Assembly: GCA_011754105.1 (NCBI GenBank)
Contig: JAAKDF010000009.1
Location: 1-64,000 of the forward strand
Length of the DNA: 64,000 nt
Direction of reading: 5' to 3'
Origin: Serratia symbiotica
GTDB taxonomy: Bacteria > Pseudomonadota > Gammaproteobacteria > Enterobacterales > Enterobacteriaceae
The translations under genes and the position numbers were made by a program. Of the stretch, positions 28,729 to 39,769 are shown in pieces. The notes under the pieces are model-generated. The model made no database searches, was not told the DNA's origin, and saw only the letters and a program-made list of their open reading frames with translations. Position 1 is the stretch's first letter. Each line of letters opens with the position of its first letter.

Positions 28729-30700
28729 ATGCGTAGACAGTTGGCCCGTATCACCAGGCTAGTATTCTTGGCAATATGTTGGGTGCCTTTCATCTCAGGG
28801 GCACAGGGATAGCAACCGCTGGCAGAAAAGATCAACAAAAACTAAAAGATGCGCGACACTATAAGGGATCAAACTGCTAAACGGCATCATGGTGATGCTG
28901 GTTTCCAATGCTTAGGCACCAAAATTGCTGGTGGCATTGGTGCTGAAGGTCGGTTTGCTGGAAGATCCGAATAGCCAGCTAGGATTAGATCACTACCTGG
29001 AATACATGGTAATGATGGGGTCTAAGCGTTATACGCAGCCAAAAATCTGTCGGAATTTTTGAAAAAACACGGTGGAGGCCATAATGCCAGTATAGCCTCC
29101 ACCGCATCGCGTTCTATTTGAGCGTGGAGAATAACGCGCTGGAGCCTACGGCTGATCGCTTTGCGGGATGCCCCATTGCAAAACCACTGATAGAGCCGGG
29201 CAAAACCGATCGAGAGCGCTATGCGGTTAACGCCAAGCTAACGATGGCGCGTTCACGCAACGGCATGCGTATGGCGCAGGTTAGGGCAGAAACGCTGAAT
29301 CCAGCGAATCCCACGTCACGTCGGAGTAAAAGAGTATCATTATTTACTATGTGCTTGCCCAACCGCGCAAACGAATGAAAGTTGAATTCCCTATCAGCAA
29401 AAAAAGCGCGGCGTTACGCAGCAAAACTAATACCTACAATCAGCTGCCTAATTGGCAACCGTAGCAAAAATACCCTGTCAGATTGGTTTCAGAAACAGAG
29501 GCTAGCGGATGCCATCCACGCTGGTGCCGATCCGATGCTGGCATCGCGTTGAATCAACTGAGCTATCAGGCATCGGTGGGCGGTTTAAGCTTCTCTACCT
29601 CGCTGAAAAACGGCCTAAGGATTAACGCCAATGGTTTTAACCAGCGTCTGCCGCAATTGTTAAGCTCGCTGATTGAAGACTACGTCAGTTTTATCCCGAC
29701 AGAGGAGCAACTGGCGCAAGCTAAATTCTGGTATCTGGAACAGTTAGATTCTACCGAGAAGGGCAAATCCTTTGGGTTGGTAATCCAGCCAGTGAAGATG
29801 ATTTCTAGCATGCCATACTCGGAGCGCATTGAGCTCCGTGATATGCTTGAAAAAACTGACTCTAAAAGATGTCTTGGCTTACCGCGAAAGCCTATTGGTG
29901 GCCGCTAGGCTCGAACTGCTGATGGTGGAAAATATGAGCGAATAGCAGGTTTCTACTCTGGCCTCAGCACTTAAGCAGCGCCTGGGTTGCAGTGGTGTTT
30001 TATGGTGGCAATGACAAAGAGGTGTGGTGGACAAGCAATAATTGGCCAACTTACAACAAGCGGCCAGTAGTACTGACTCGGCACTGGCAGTGGTTTATGT
30101 ATCGACCGGCTAAGACGAAGTATTCAGCATGACCTATAGCGCGTTGTTGGGGTAGATTATCTAGCCGTGGATCTATAGCTAATTGCACACTAAGGAACAA
30201 TTAGGCTATATGCAATTCGCCTTACCGATATTGGTAAGTCGCCAATGGTGCGCCGCCTTTTACTATTACAGAGCAATAGTAAAAGGCCAGCGTATTTGTA
30301 TCAGCGTTACGAAGATTTCTACTTAAAAACGGAAAAACGCCTGCGTGAAATGAGTGATGTGGACTTCCAACAGTACCAGCAAGCGCTGATCAACGAACTG
30401 AAGCAGCGGCCACAAACCATTGGGGAAGAAGCCAGCCGCTTTGCCGACGATTTTGATCGCAGTAATTTTGCTTTTGATACGTGTCAGCAGCTGATTGACC
30501 AAGTTATGCAACTGACGCCAGCCACGTTGGAGGGCTACTTCCATCAGGCAGTGATCCAACTGCAGTGGTTGGCACTGTTGTCACAGTTCAGTGGTAGCGC
30601 CCAGGATAAAGCAGACTATGCTGAGCCGAAGGGTTGGGTTACTTATCCTAATGCCTACGCATTGCAGAATGTTCAACCGCGCAAGGTGGCGACACCATGA
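28729..30700 (+). pseudogene. ptrA: Decayed ptrA (protease III, pitrilysin)
   Basis: Periplasmic zinc metalloprotease of about 960 residues in E. coli. The signal peptide is still visible from MRRQLARITRLVFLAICWVP, followed by a stop in place of Trp. The inverted zinc motif HYLEH reads HYLEY, so even the active site is damaged. Later islands (AVNAKLTMARSRNGMRMAQV, LNQLSYQASVGGLSFSTSL, RFADDFDRSNFAFDT) lie in different frames, and roughly 900 bases are deleted. The last 151 codons are open and end in ATGA, overlapping the recB start. The gene is dead but keeps the recC-ptrA-recB spacing and presumably the transcript. Confidence 0.92.
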
Positions 30701-33700
30701 ACGAGAAGGTTCCACAGATACTTGATCCGTTGACGTTGCCACTGTTTGGTGAGCGGCTGATTGAAGCATCGGCGGGAACGGGCAAAACCTTCACTATTGG
30801 CGCGCTTTACCTGCGGTTACTACTAGGGCTTGGTCAGGACACGGCATTCTACCGGCCGTTGACGGTCGAAGAAATCCTGGTAGTGACCTTTACCGAGGCT
30901 GCCACCGAGGAATTGCGCGGGCGTATTCGCAATAATATTCACGAGCTACGCCTTGCTTGCGTGCGTGGGAAAAGCCAAGAACCGTTGTTTTCAGCGCTGT
31001 TGGATAAGATTGATGATCTGTCCGATGCAGCTGCGCAATTGCTCTCTGCCGAGCGTCAGATGGACGAAGCGGCAATTTATACTATCCATGGCTTTTGCCA
31101 GCGCATACTGACCCACAATGCTTTCGAATCCGGCATGCTGTTTGAACAAACTCTGGTGCGGGACGAACTACCGCTACGTCGGCAAGCGTGTGCCGACTTC
31201 TGGCGTCGCTACTGCTACCCGCTACCGTTGGGCATTGCTCGCGTAGTTAGCCAAGAGTGGAACGGCCCAGAGGCGCTGCTAGCCGATATTTCCGACTATT
31301 TGCATGGTGAAGCGCCAACACTGCGCCAGCCGCCTAAGGATGAAGAAACAGTGCTAATGCGCCATGAGCAAATCGTGGCGCGCATAGACGCCATCAAGGC
31401 GCATTGGCAGAAGGTTGCAGGTGATCTGGAGACATTAATCTGCCAATCCGGTGCCGATAAGCGCAGCTACAGCAGCAAACACCTACCGAATTGGTTAGCC
31501 AAAGTCGGTGAGTGGGCGATGAAGGAAACCTTGGATTACCAGTTACCTAAAGAACTGGATAAATTTCGCCAGTCGGTATTGTTAAAAAAAACCAAGCAGG
31601 GCGAAGCGCCGCGTCATACATTGTTTACTGCTATTGATGAACTTTTTGCCGCTCCCTTGACGCTGCGTGACCTGATCATAGCGCGAGCGCTCAGCGAAAT
31701 ACGTCGCTCGATTCAGCAGGAGAAACGCCAGCGCTCCGAGCTGGGTTTTGACGATCTGCTTAGCCGGATAGACAGTGCATTGCAAAACGTAGGGGGGGAG
31801 CAATTGGCAAAGGCGATCCGTCAATGCTATCCGGTAGTGATGATCGACGAATTCCAGGATGCTGACCCGCAGCAATACCGCATCTTCCAGAAACTTTATG
31901 TCGGCCAGCAGGACTGTGGCTTGCTGCTGATTGGCGATCCAAAACAGGCTATTTACACCTTCCGAGGTGCTGATATTTTCACCTATATGCGTGCCCGTTC
32001 TGAGGTGAGCGCACACTATACCCTTGAAACAAACTGGCGCTCGTCTCCTGCTATGGTAGCCAGCGTTAACACGCTGTTTTGCCAATTGGAAAAATCCTTC
32101 CTGTTTAGTCAAATTCCCTTTATTGAGGTCAGCGCGGCGGAAAAGAATCAAGGGCTGGTGTTTGAACTGTACAAACAGTCACAGCCAGCGATGCAGTTCT
32201 GGTTGCAACAGGGAGAAAGTGTTAGTGTAAGTGATTACCAACACCTGATGGCACGGCTATGCGCTACGCAAATCCGTCACTGGCTCAGTACCGGGCAGCA
32301 AGGGCAGGCTTGGCTGGATAACGGTAAATGTCGCAGGCCGGTGCAAGCGTCGAATATCACGGTGCTGGTACGTAGCCGCAATGAAGCAGCGATAGTGCGT
32401 GAGGCGCTCAGTGCGCTGTCGATTCCCTCAGTTTATCTTTCCAACCGCGACAGCATATTCGACACGCAAGAAGCCAAAGATATGCTATTACTGTTGCAGG
32501 CGGTGCTGGTGCCGGAGCAGGAATGCACGTTGCGTAGTGCTATGGCAACCGGGCTGATGGGGCTGGATGCGCCAACTTTGGTTGGCTTGATCAGCGACGA
32601 ACTCGCCTGGGATGCATTGGTGGACGAGTTCGATAAATACCGCACGCTCTGGCGGTATCGCGGTGTATTGCCGATGCTGAGAGAAGTGATGAAAACACGC
32701 TATCTGGCGGAAAACCTGCTAGCTAGCCCTGATGGGGAACGGCGTCTAACTGACGTGCTGCACTTGGGTGAACTGTTGCAGGAGGCCGCTGTGCAGCTTG
32801 ACAGCGAGCATGCATTGGTTCGCTGGCTGGCACAGCAAATCGCACAGCCTAACCGCCAATCCGATAACCAGCAATTGAGGCTGGAGAGCGATCGTCATCT
32901 TGTGCAGGTGATCACTATACACAAATCCAAAGGGCTGGAGTTCGATCTCGTATGGCTGCCATTTGTTGGCAATTTCCGCCAGCAGAAGCAGGCACTGTAT
33001 CACGATCGCAATAGCTTCCAGGTGCTGTTGGATCTTAACGTTAATAAAGATAGCCTGGCTTGGGCAGAAGAAGAACGCTTGGCGGAAGATCTGCGTTTGC
33101 TGTACGTGGCGTTGACTCGCTCAGTATATCACAGTAGCATCTGCATTGCGCCGTTGATCCATGGCGCACGCAAGAATCAGGGTATCACAGATGTGCATCG
33201 TAGCGCATTGGGCTATTTGGTGCAGGCTGGGCAAGCGGGTGATGCTGCTTACTTGCATAAATGTTTGCAGCAGTTGGCTGGCGGCGGTGTTGTGGTTTCT
33301 CGGGTCGAGACGCTAAACGAGCAGCCCTGGCAACAGCAAGTAGCTATCTCGACAAAGCTAGCAGCAAAAGATTTCACCCGCCAGATCCAAGATTTCTGGC
33401 GGGTGACCAGCTATACCGGCCTGCGGCAGCACGGTGGAAATCTGATGCAGGATCTGCTGCCACAGTTGGATATCGATGCTGCTGGGGAGCAAGCAGAAAA
33501 AAAAGAGACAGCACTTACACCGCATACATTCCCGCGTGGTGCGGCACCCGGCACCTTTCTGCACAGTGTGTTCGAGACACTGGACTTTACTCAGCCGCTG
33601 GACGAACAGTGGCTGTTGAAACAGTTGCAACAGCAGGGTTTTGCCGATCACTGGCAGCCTATTTTGCTAGCATGGGTGCAGGTGCTGCTAACTACCCCGC

Positions 33701-34245
33701 TGAATAACCACGGAGTGACCTTGGCAGCATTATCACCGCAGCACAAGCAGGCTGAGTTGCAGTTCTATCTGCCGATTAACCGGGTATTACAGGCAAACGA
33801 GCTTGATAAACTGGTAAAACGCTACGATCCGCTTTCTGCTCGCTGTCCGGTGCTGGATTTCCAGAAGGTTCAAGGCATGATCAAAGGCTTTATCGATTTA
33901 GTGTTCTGCTGGCAGAACAAATACTATTTGCTGGACTACAAATCCAACTGGCTGGGCGAGGACAGCAGTGCTTATACCCGGACAGCGATGGAACGTGCGA
34001 TGGCGGAACATCGCTATGACCTGCAATATCAGCTCTATACTCTGGCGTTGCATCGCTATCTGCGCCATCGGCTGGCGGACTACGACTACCAGCGCTATTT
34101 TGGCGGGGTCATTTACCTATTCTTACGCGGTGTTGATGCGCTGCATCCGGGCAATGGCATTTTTGCGTGCCGCCCGGAACAAAAATTGGTGGAAAGCATG
34201 GATTTATTGTTCAGCAGCGGCGCTGCTGCGGGGAAGCATGAATGA
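30697..34245 (+). CDS. recB: Exonuclease V subunit RecB
   Basis: Slow 3'-5' helicase and the only nuclease of RecBCD; it also loads RecA. The 1182-residue product (E. coli 1180) has Walker A EASAGTGKTF near residue 24, helicase motifs DEFQDADPQQYRIF and ALTRS, and the C-terminal nuclease site with LLDYKSNWLG. The start codon overlaps the ptrA stop and the stop overlaps recD by four bases, giving coupled translation recB-recD. Intact. Confidence 0.96.
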   Translation: MNEKVPQILDPLTLPLFGERLIEASAGTGKTFTIGALYLRLLLGLGQDTAFYRPLTVEEILVVTFTEAATEELRGRIRNNIHELRLACVRGKSQEPLFSALLDKIDDLSDAAAQLLSAERQMDEAAIYTIHGFCQRILTHNAFESGMLFEQTLVRDELPLRRQACADFWRRYCYPLPLGIARVVSQEWNGPEALLADISDYLHGEAPTLRQPPKDEETVLMRHEQIVARIDAIKAHWQKVAGDLETLICQSGADKRSYSSKHLPNWLAKVGEWAMKETLDYQLPKELDKFRQSVLLKKTKQGEAPRHTLFTAIDELFAAPLTLRDLIIARALSEIRRSIQQEKRQRSELGFDDLLSRIDSALQNVGGEQLAKAIRQCYPVVMIDEFQDADPQQYRIFQKLYVGQQDCGLLLIGDPKQAIYTFRGADIFTYMRARSEVSAHYTLETNWRSSPAMVASVNTLFCQLEKSFLFSQIPFIEVSAAEKNQGLVFELYKQSQPAMQFWLQQGESVSVSDYQHLMARLCATQIRHWLSTGQQGQAWLDNGKCRRPVQASNITVLVRSRNEAAIVREALSALSIPSVYLSNRDSIFDTQEAKDMLLLLQAVLVPEQECTLRSAMATGLMGLDAPTLVGLISDELAWDALVDEFDKYRTLWRYRGVLPMLREVMKTRYLAENLLASPDGERRLTDVLHLGELLQEAAVQLDSEHALVRWLAQQIAQPNRQSDNQQLRLESDRHLVQVITIHKSKGLEFDLVWLPFVGNFRQQKQALYHDRNSFQVLLDLNVNKDSLAWAEEERLAEDLRLLYVALTRSVYHSSICIAPLIHGARKNQGITDVHRSALGYLVQAGQAGDAAYLHKCLQQLAGGGVVVSRVETLNEQPWQQQVAISTKLAAKDFTRQIQDFWRVTSYTGLRQHGGNLMQDLLPQLDIDAAGEQAEKKETALTPHTFPRGAAPGTFLHSVFETLDFTQPLDEQWLLKQLQQQGFADHWQPILLAWVQVLLTTPLNNHGVTLAALSPQHKQAELQFYLPINRVLQANELDKLVKRYDPLSARCPVLDFQKVQGMIKGFIDLVFCWQNKYYLLDYKSNWLGEDSSAYTRTAMERAMAEHRYDLQYQLYTLALHRYLRHRLADYDYQRYFGGVIYLFLRGVDALHPGNGIFACRPEQKLVESMDLLFSSGAAAGKHE

Positions 34246-36089
34246 TGATTGCGCTGCTGGATCAGGCGGTAGCGCTTGGTGTGCTGAGGCCACTGGATGT
34301 GCAGTTCGCTGGTGTGGTAGCGGCCAAAGATGAACCCGATATTCTGCTGGCGGCCGCCTGCCTGAGCGCAGAGGCAGGGGTCGGCCATGTTTGCATGATG
34401 TTGGATCAGCTACAGATGGGACAATTGTTTGCAGGGCGGCAGCCAGAACTAGCACAGGCCGTATGGTTGACCGCCGGGAAACCAGATATTGCCCGCTGGC
34501 AGCAGCGTCTGATGGCCTGCGCCGCAGTTGGTGATGGCAGCGATGCTACGCCGCTAGTATTGCATGGACAACGCCTGTACTTACAGCGCATGTGGCAGAG
34601 CGAAGGTGAGGTGGCGGTATTTATCAGTAGCGATAACGAACATCAGGTAGTAGATGAATCTCATTTGCGCGCTATTCTCGATCGGCTGTTTGGTGCGGCT
34701 ACTGATAAACAGGACTGGCAGAAAATTGCCGCTGCGGTGGCTGTGACCCGGCGAATTGCGGTGATTTCCGGTGGGCCAGGCACCGGTAAAACTACCACCG
34801 TAGCCAAATTACTGGCGGCACTAGTGCAGCTCGATGATCGCGGGCGGCTACGTATTCAATTGACGGCACCGACTGGCAAAGCAGCAGCGCGGCTGACTGA
34901 GTCGCTTAGCAGCGCCAGCCGTAAGCTGGCGTTAACTCCGGCGCAGCATGCGCTATTCCCGACTGAAGCTGCAACGTTGCATCGGCTGTTGGGCGTGCAA
35001 CCCAACAGCCAACGCATGCTCTATCATCGCGGTAATCCGCTGCATCTGGATGTGCTGGTAGTGGATGAGGCGTCAATGGTCGATTTGCCGATGATGGCTC
35101 GTTTAATTGCCGCCTTACCAAAACGGGCGCGGTTGATTTTACTCGGTGACCGCGATCAATTGGCCTCGGTAGAAGCGGGGGCGGTGCTGGGTGATATTTG
35201 TCGTTTTGCCGAACAGGGGTACAGCGAGGCACGTGCCGCAGAGCTAAGCCGTTTGACTGGCTGCCTATTGCGGGGGGGGCAGCAAGCGCGGGCAGAAGCA
35301 GCTGTACGCGACAGCATATGTTTACTGCGCAAGAGCTATCGCTTTGACGCCAAATCTGGCATCGGCCAACTGGCGCAGGCGGTCAATGTTGGTGATCTTG
35401 CACGGGCGCGGGCAGTGATTAACGGTGGTTTCAGCGATGTTGCTGGTTATTCGCTGGCGACCACTGAAGAATATCAGGCGCTGTTGGCGGTGTGTGTGGA
35501 GGGATACCGCGATTACTTGATACAGGTGATAGCTGGGGCCGATGCCGTGACGGTGCTGGCAGCATTCGGTTATTTTCAAGTTTTGTGCGCGCTGCGTATA
35601 GGGCCATTCGGGGTTGCCGGGTTGAACCAGCGGATCGAGTCCGGGTTGCAGCATGCCGGGTTGATCCAACGCTCAGCAGGACACTGGTATCTGGGGAGAC
35701 CAGTGATGATCGGGCGTAGTGACAGTACGTTGGGATTGTATAACGGCGATATCGGTATTGCCTTGCGGGATGGGCGCGGTGATTTGCGCGTGCATTTCCT
35801 TCTGCCAGACGGTAGTGTCAAATCGGTGCAGCCAAGCCGTTTGCCCGCGCATGAAACTGCCTACGCAATGACTATGCATAAATCCCAGGGTTCTGAGTTT
35901 TATCATACTGTGTTGGTGCTGCCGACACATTTTCTGCCGCTTCTAACCCGTGAGTTGGTCTATACCGCCATCACTCGTGCACGTACTCGGCTATCGCTGT
36001 ACGCCGACGATAGGGTATTAATGAAGGCGATTTGCACGCCAACCAAGCGGCGTAGCGGTTTGGCTGAACGCTTGCGGAAGGGGGAGTAG
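34242..36089 (+). CDS. recD: Exonuclease V subunit RecD
   Basis: Fast 5'-3' helicase of RecBCD. The 615-residue protein (E. coli 608) has Walker A SGGPGTGKTTT near residue 172, VVDEASMVDLPMM as Walker B, GDRDQLASVE and the C-terminal motif TMHKSQGSEF / YTAITRAR. Overlaps recB by four bases. It converges on the argA pseudogene, as in E. coli. All three RecBCD subunits are therefore complete. Confidence 0.96.
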   Translation: MMIALLDQAVALGVLRPLDVQFAGVVAAKDEPDILLAAACLSAEAGVGHVCMMLDQLQMGQLFAGRQPELAQAVWLTAGKPDIARWQQRLMACAAVGDGSDATPLVLHGQRLYLQRMWQSEGEVAVFISSDNEHQVVDESHLRAILDRLFGAATDKQDWQKIAAAVAVTRRIAVISGGPGTGKTTTVAKLLAALVQLDDRGRLRIQLTAPTGKAAARLTESLSSASRKLALTPAQHALFPTEAATLHRLLGVQPNSQRMLYHRGNPLHLDVLVVDEASMVDLPMMARLIAALPKRARLILLGDRDQLASVEAGAVLGDICRFAEQGYSEARAAELSRLTGCLLRGGQQARAEAAVRDSICLLRKSYRFDAKSGIGQLAQAVNVGDLARARAVINGGFSDVAGYSLATTEEYQALLAVCVEGYRDYLIQVIAGADAVTVLAAFGYFQVLCALRIGPFGVAGLNQRIESGLQHAGLIQRSAGHWYLGRPVMIGRSDSTLGLYNGDIGIALRDGRGDLRVHFLLPDGSVKSVQPSRLPAHETAYAMTMHKSQGSEFYHTVLVLPTHFLPLLTRELVYTAITRARTRLSLYADDRVLMKAICTPTKRRSGLAERLRKGE

Positions 36090-36112
36090 ACGGCAGAAGA
36101 GCACAGCAGTGG

Positions 36113-36826
36113 TTACAGCTCTGCCAGCATAATTTTGGAGCGTTGCTTGTAGTTGTATTGCGACGTTTTTTATATCAGAAGTACCTGGACTGCTGCCGGA
36201 GTAAAGCCGCGCTCTTGGAACCAATGGATGCTGCGGGTGGTTAGTACGAAAAGTTTTTGCATGCCCATTTGTCGCGCTTGACTTTCCACCCGTTGCAGCT
36301 AAATTTCGCCGCGCGAGGAACTACGGTAGTCTGGATGTACTTCTAGGAAAGCCATTTCGCTGATTGTCTCTTCTGTAAACGGGGACCGCGAGCGCTGCGC
36401 AGGCAATGGGTAGATTATCGCGTTCGATAATGCTGAACTTGTCGATTTTTATATCCAGTTGTTTACGTGAACGGCTTACTAAAATATCCTGCTGCTACGG
36501 CGGGAGGATCCCAACTCCAAGATGCATCCGATATCGTCGATAGTCGCACGGCGCATCTTTTCGCTTACTCTTGAAAACGATTTATCTGCGGATGCCTATC
36601 GCGCGAGAACAGATTTTATACCAACGCGCCATCCTCCTATAATAACTGATTAAGTAGCTGCGAAGCAACTCCGCTGCGGCAGGATTTCACTGCGCAGCGC
36701 CAGGAAGAGTACAGTAACGGAATGATAGTCACCGTGCTCTTCCTGGGGAGAGTTCGGGAATGATGTTGCCTTGTGGATCGGTCATCCCCTTTGAGGAATA
36801 GAAACCGATCATTTTCTTCGCCTTTT
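36113..36826 (-). pseudogene. argA: 3' half of argA (N-acetylglutamate synthase), decayed
   Basis: ArgA commits glutamate to arginine synthesis. The minus strand preserves C-terminal pieces: [47 protein letters not shown] and the mid-protein KMIGFYSSKG followed by NIIPELSP. They are separated by stops and frame changes, and the end reads SKIMLAEL then stop. Nothing upstream of about codon 200 remains; homology to divergent amiC begins a few bases further on. So the kinase-like regulatory half and start are deleted. Confidence 0.88.
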
Positions 36827-36833
36827 AAATCCT

Positions 36834-37360
36834 GGCTATGGGGGTGAGGATTCCGGCGATATTGTTATGCTCAAGACGTGCGAAATGACGATGTGTTTAT
36901 TCCGCTCAAGGTGCGTGTTTCAAAGGCGCGTAAACAGCGTGCTGATTTATTCGTTTCCATTCACGCTGATGCCTTTGCACGCCGAGGAGCACGCGGTTCA
37001 TAGATATTCGCACTATTGACTAAAGGAGCCACGAGATCGGTAACCAAGTTCTTAGCACAGACCCAAAACACCTCGGACCAAATTGTTGGCGTCAGTAAAA
37101 GCGGTGACTGTTATCTCGCTTATACCTTGTTTGATCTGGTGCAGACGGCGACCATTAATGACAGCCCGAAATTCGGCAATGAAGTTCTGATCCGGATAAA
37201 AAAATTAACCGGTTGCTTAAAAATTGTCTGGATATTCCTTCGATTCTGGTTAAAACAACGTTTCTCAGCAGTATGGAAGAAGAAGATAGCAGGGCTGCGC
37301 ACCCATCATTTACAGCAAACAGGCGGCGGAGTCTGATTCTGGCGGTAATCAGGGCATAAC
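36834..37360 (+). pseudogene. amiC: 3' part of amiC (N-acetylmuramoyl-L-alanine amidase)
   Basis: AmiC splits septal peptidoglycan in the periplasm. Homology starts at the catalytic GHGGEDPG motif (here [10 protein letters not shown], the zinc-binding His replaced by Tyr) and runs through [20 protein letters not shown] and LRTHHLQQ in several frames. The signal peptide, AMIN domain and the promoter shared with argA are missing. One open stretch of 106 codons (37016-37336) lies inside it but has no start signal of its own. Confidence 0.88.
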
Positions 37361-37482
37361 TTGCTAACAGAGGTGCATCGGCGAGTTGATAATGGCGGTA
37401 TTGGTTGCGGATTGGGCCGGTCTTAACATGCTCTTAGCGCTAAAAGGCACACTGCAGTGTATTTTGCTGTTGTTATTAACAT

Positions 37483-37559
<77 letters not shown>

Positions 37560-37772
37560 TCTGATTGATGCGCACTATACTCTCCGTGCATTTTGTTGCA
37601 AACTTTTTTTGCAATTTATTGGGAGAAAATCGTTTTTATGCTGAATTTAACCGCAAATTGCATTCTTTTTCATCATTATCTTGCTATCTGGTTTTTTTAT
37701 TTGCAGAGATTCCTTTATCGATAGGCGTTTGTTATCGTTCAGCCGATATATTATTAAGTGTGAGAGTGTACG

Positions 37773-38903
37773 ATGAAATGGCATTGGGATAAATATCTAC
37801 TGGGTGGGTTAGTGGTGGTGCTGGTGGGATGTGCGTCTAAGCCGACTGATCGTGGGCAGCAATATAAGGATGGTCGTTTTGATCATGCTCTGAAACGAGT
37901 CAATCAGCCTAACGCCAAGGGAGTACCGGTCAACGCCCAGGATTACTTGAATCAGTTGCTGGAGATAAAGTATGCCGCCCCTGCGCTCTTTGATCGCCAA
38001 AATACGACTTACCAGGCGGTGCAAAATTGGATATCAGCGGGTGCCGATACACGTCAATTGAACCAATATGGACTTAGTGCTGACCAGATGAAAGGTGTCG
38101 ATAACTATGGCAATGTGCAGTTTACTAGCTACTATACACCAGTGTTGCAGGCGCGCTACACCCAACAGGGACCGTTCTGCTACCCGCTCTACCGCATGCC
38201 TCCGAAAGGTAAAAAACCTTTGCCTAACCGTGCAAGCATTTATTCCGGAGCACTGGACGACCGCTATATCATCGCTTATACCAACTCGCTGATAGATAAC
38301 TTTATGATGGAAGTTCAGGGTAGCGGCTATGTGGATTATGGCAATGGTCAGCCACTGGTCTTCTTCGGCTATGGTGGCAAAAATGGCCATGCCTACCGTA
38401 GCATTGGCAAGGTGCTGATAGATCGCGGTGCAGTGGCTAAGGCGGATATGTCGTTGCAGGCGATCCATCAGTGGGCCGCTAGCCATAGCGCGGCGGAATT
38501 GCGCGAACTGCTGGAGCATAATCACTCTTTCGTATTTTTCCGTCCAGAAGCTTTCACATCGGTAAAAGGTGCTAGCGCAGTACCATTGATCGCTAAAGCT
38601 TCAGTGGCTTCTGATCGCTCGCTGATCTCCACTGGCACCACATTGCTGGCTGAAGTGCCACTGCTAGACAATAAAGGTCAATTCACGGGAAAATATAAAA
38701 TGCGCCTGATGGTTGCACTTGATGTCGGTGGTGCCATCAAGGGGCAGCATTTTGACCTCTATCAGGGCATTGGGTCTGCGGCCGGTCACTCGGCAGGTTA
38801 CTATAACCACTATGGCCGCGTTTGGGTGTTGAACGGCACCCGCAGCGCACTGCTATCTAGTCCTAACCCGCACAGCGGTGGTAGATCACTGCTTAACCGC
38901 TAA
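37773..38903 (+). CDS. mltA: Membrane-bound lytic transglycosylase A
   Basis: Outer-membrane lipoprotein that cleaves glycan strands of murein with formation of 1,6-anhydro ends. The 376-residue product (E. coli 365) has a signal peptide and lipobox LVGCAS. The MltA and 3D domains include FTSYYTPVLQAR, GSGYVDYGNG and the catalytic Asp region MVALDVGGAIKGQHFDLYQG followed by YNHYGRVWVL. Position after tRNA-fMet is canonical. Intact. Confidence 0.94.
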   Translation: MKWHWDKYLLGGLVVVLVGCASKPTDRGQQYKDGRFDHALKRVNQPNAKGVPVNAQDYLNQLLEIKYAAPALFDRQNTTYQAVQNWISAGADTRQLNQYGLSADQMKGVDNYGNVQFTSYYTPVLQARYTQQGPFCYPLYRMPPKGKKPLPNRASIYSGALDDRYIIAYTNSLIDNFMMEVQGSGYVDYGNGQPLVFFGYGGKNGHAYRSIGKVLIDRGAVAKADMSLQAIHQWAASHSAAELRELLEHNHSFVFFRPEAFTSVKGASAVPLIAKASVASDRSLISTGTTLLAEVPLLDNKGQFTGKYKMRLMVALDVGGAIKGQHFDLYQGIGSAAGHSAGYYNHYGRVWVLNGTRSALLSSPNPHSGGRSLLNR

Positions 38904-38968
38904 GCGCATATTAAACGGCTAAGGGATGCGGACTGTCCGCTTGCACTTATAAAGGTAATTAAATCGTT

Positions 38969-39769
38969 ATGAGTACAACCTATTCAGCAGCTTATTTACA
39001 ACGTTTTGGCGGTACGGCACGTCTATACGGCCACCCAGCATTGGCGTTGTTTGCTCAGGCACACATCTGCGTGATTGGCATTGGTGGCGTGGGTTCCTGG
39101 GTGGCTGAGGCGCTGTCACGCACTGGCATCGGTGCCATTACCTTAATCGACATGGATGATGTCTGTATCACCAATACCAACCGTCAGATCCATGCGTTGC
39201 GCCAGCATTTCGGCCAGTCGAAAACTGAAGTGATGGCGGAGCGTATTCTGGCAATCAACCCAGAATGCCAGGTAACCTGTATCGACGATTTTATTACCGC
39301 ATATAATGTCGCTGAGTTATTGGATCAAAATTTCAGCTATGTAATCGATGCCATCGATAGCGTGCGCCCCAAGGCAGCGCTGCTATCTTATTGCCGTCGC
39401 TACCAGATCCCGGTAGTGACTACTGGTGGTGCCGGCGGGCAAATTGACCCGACCAAGATAGAAGTGGCCGATCTGGCGAAAACAATCCAAGACCCGCTAG
39501 CAGCCAAGCTGCGTGCGCGGCTAAAGCATGATTTCAACGTAGTGAAAAATAGCAATGGTAAGTTGGGTATCGACTGCGTATTCTCCAGCGAACCTTTGGT
39601 CTACCCACAGCCGGACGGTTCAGTATGCGCATCGCGTAGCACAGCCGATGGGCCAAAAAGAATGGATTGCAGCGCGGGTTTTGGCGCAGTGACTATGGTT
39701 ACCGCTACTTTTGGTTTTTTTGCTGTATCCCACGTGTTGAAAAAAATGCTGGCAAAAGCGGCGCGTTAG
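38969..39769 (+). CDS. tcdA: tRNA t6A dehydratase TcdA (CsdL)
   Basis: E1-like enzyme that closes N6-threonylcarbamoyladenosine at position 37 of ANN-decoding tRNAs to the cyclic form ct6A, using ATP. The 266-residue protein has the nucleotide-binding GIGGVGSWVAEALSR, LIDMDDVCITNTNRQ and TTGGAGGQIDPTK. It converges on csdE with a four-base overlap of stop codons. CsdA/CsdE act as a sulfur-transfer partner in E. coli. Intact. Confidence 0.94.
   Translation: MSTTYSAAYLQRFGGTARLYGHPALALFAQAHICVIGIGGVGSWVAEALSRTGIGAITLIDMDDVCITNTNRQIHALRQHFGQSKTEVMAERILAINPECQVTCIDDFITAYNVAELLDQNFSYVIDAIDSVRPKAALLSYCRRYQIPVVTTGGAGGQIDPTKIEVADLAKTIQDPLAAKLRARLKHDFNVVKNSNGKLGIDCVFSSEPLVYPQPDGSVCASRSTADGPKRMDCSAGFGAVTMVTATFGFFAVSHVLKKMLAKAAR

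Noticed and set aside
37016..37336. Independent 106-codon gene between argA and mltA
   Set aside because: It is an open segment within the frameshifted amiC remnant ([10 protein letters not shown] motif), not a separate gene.
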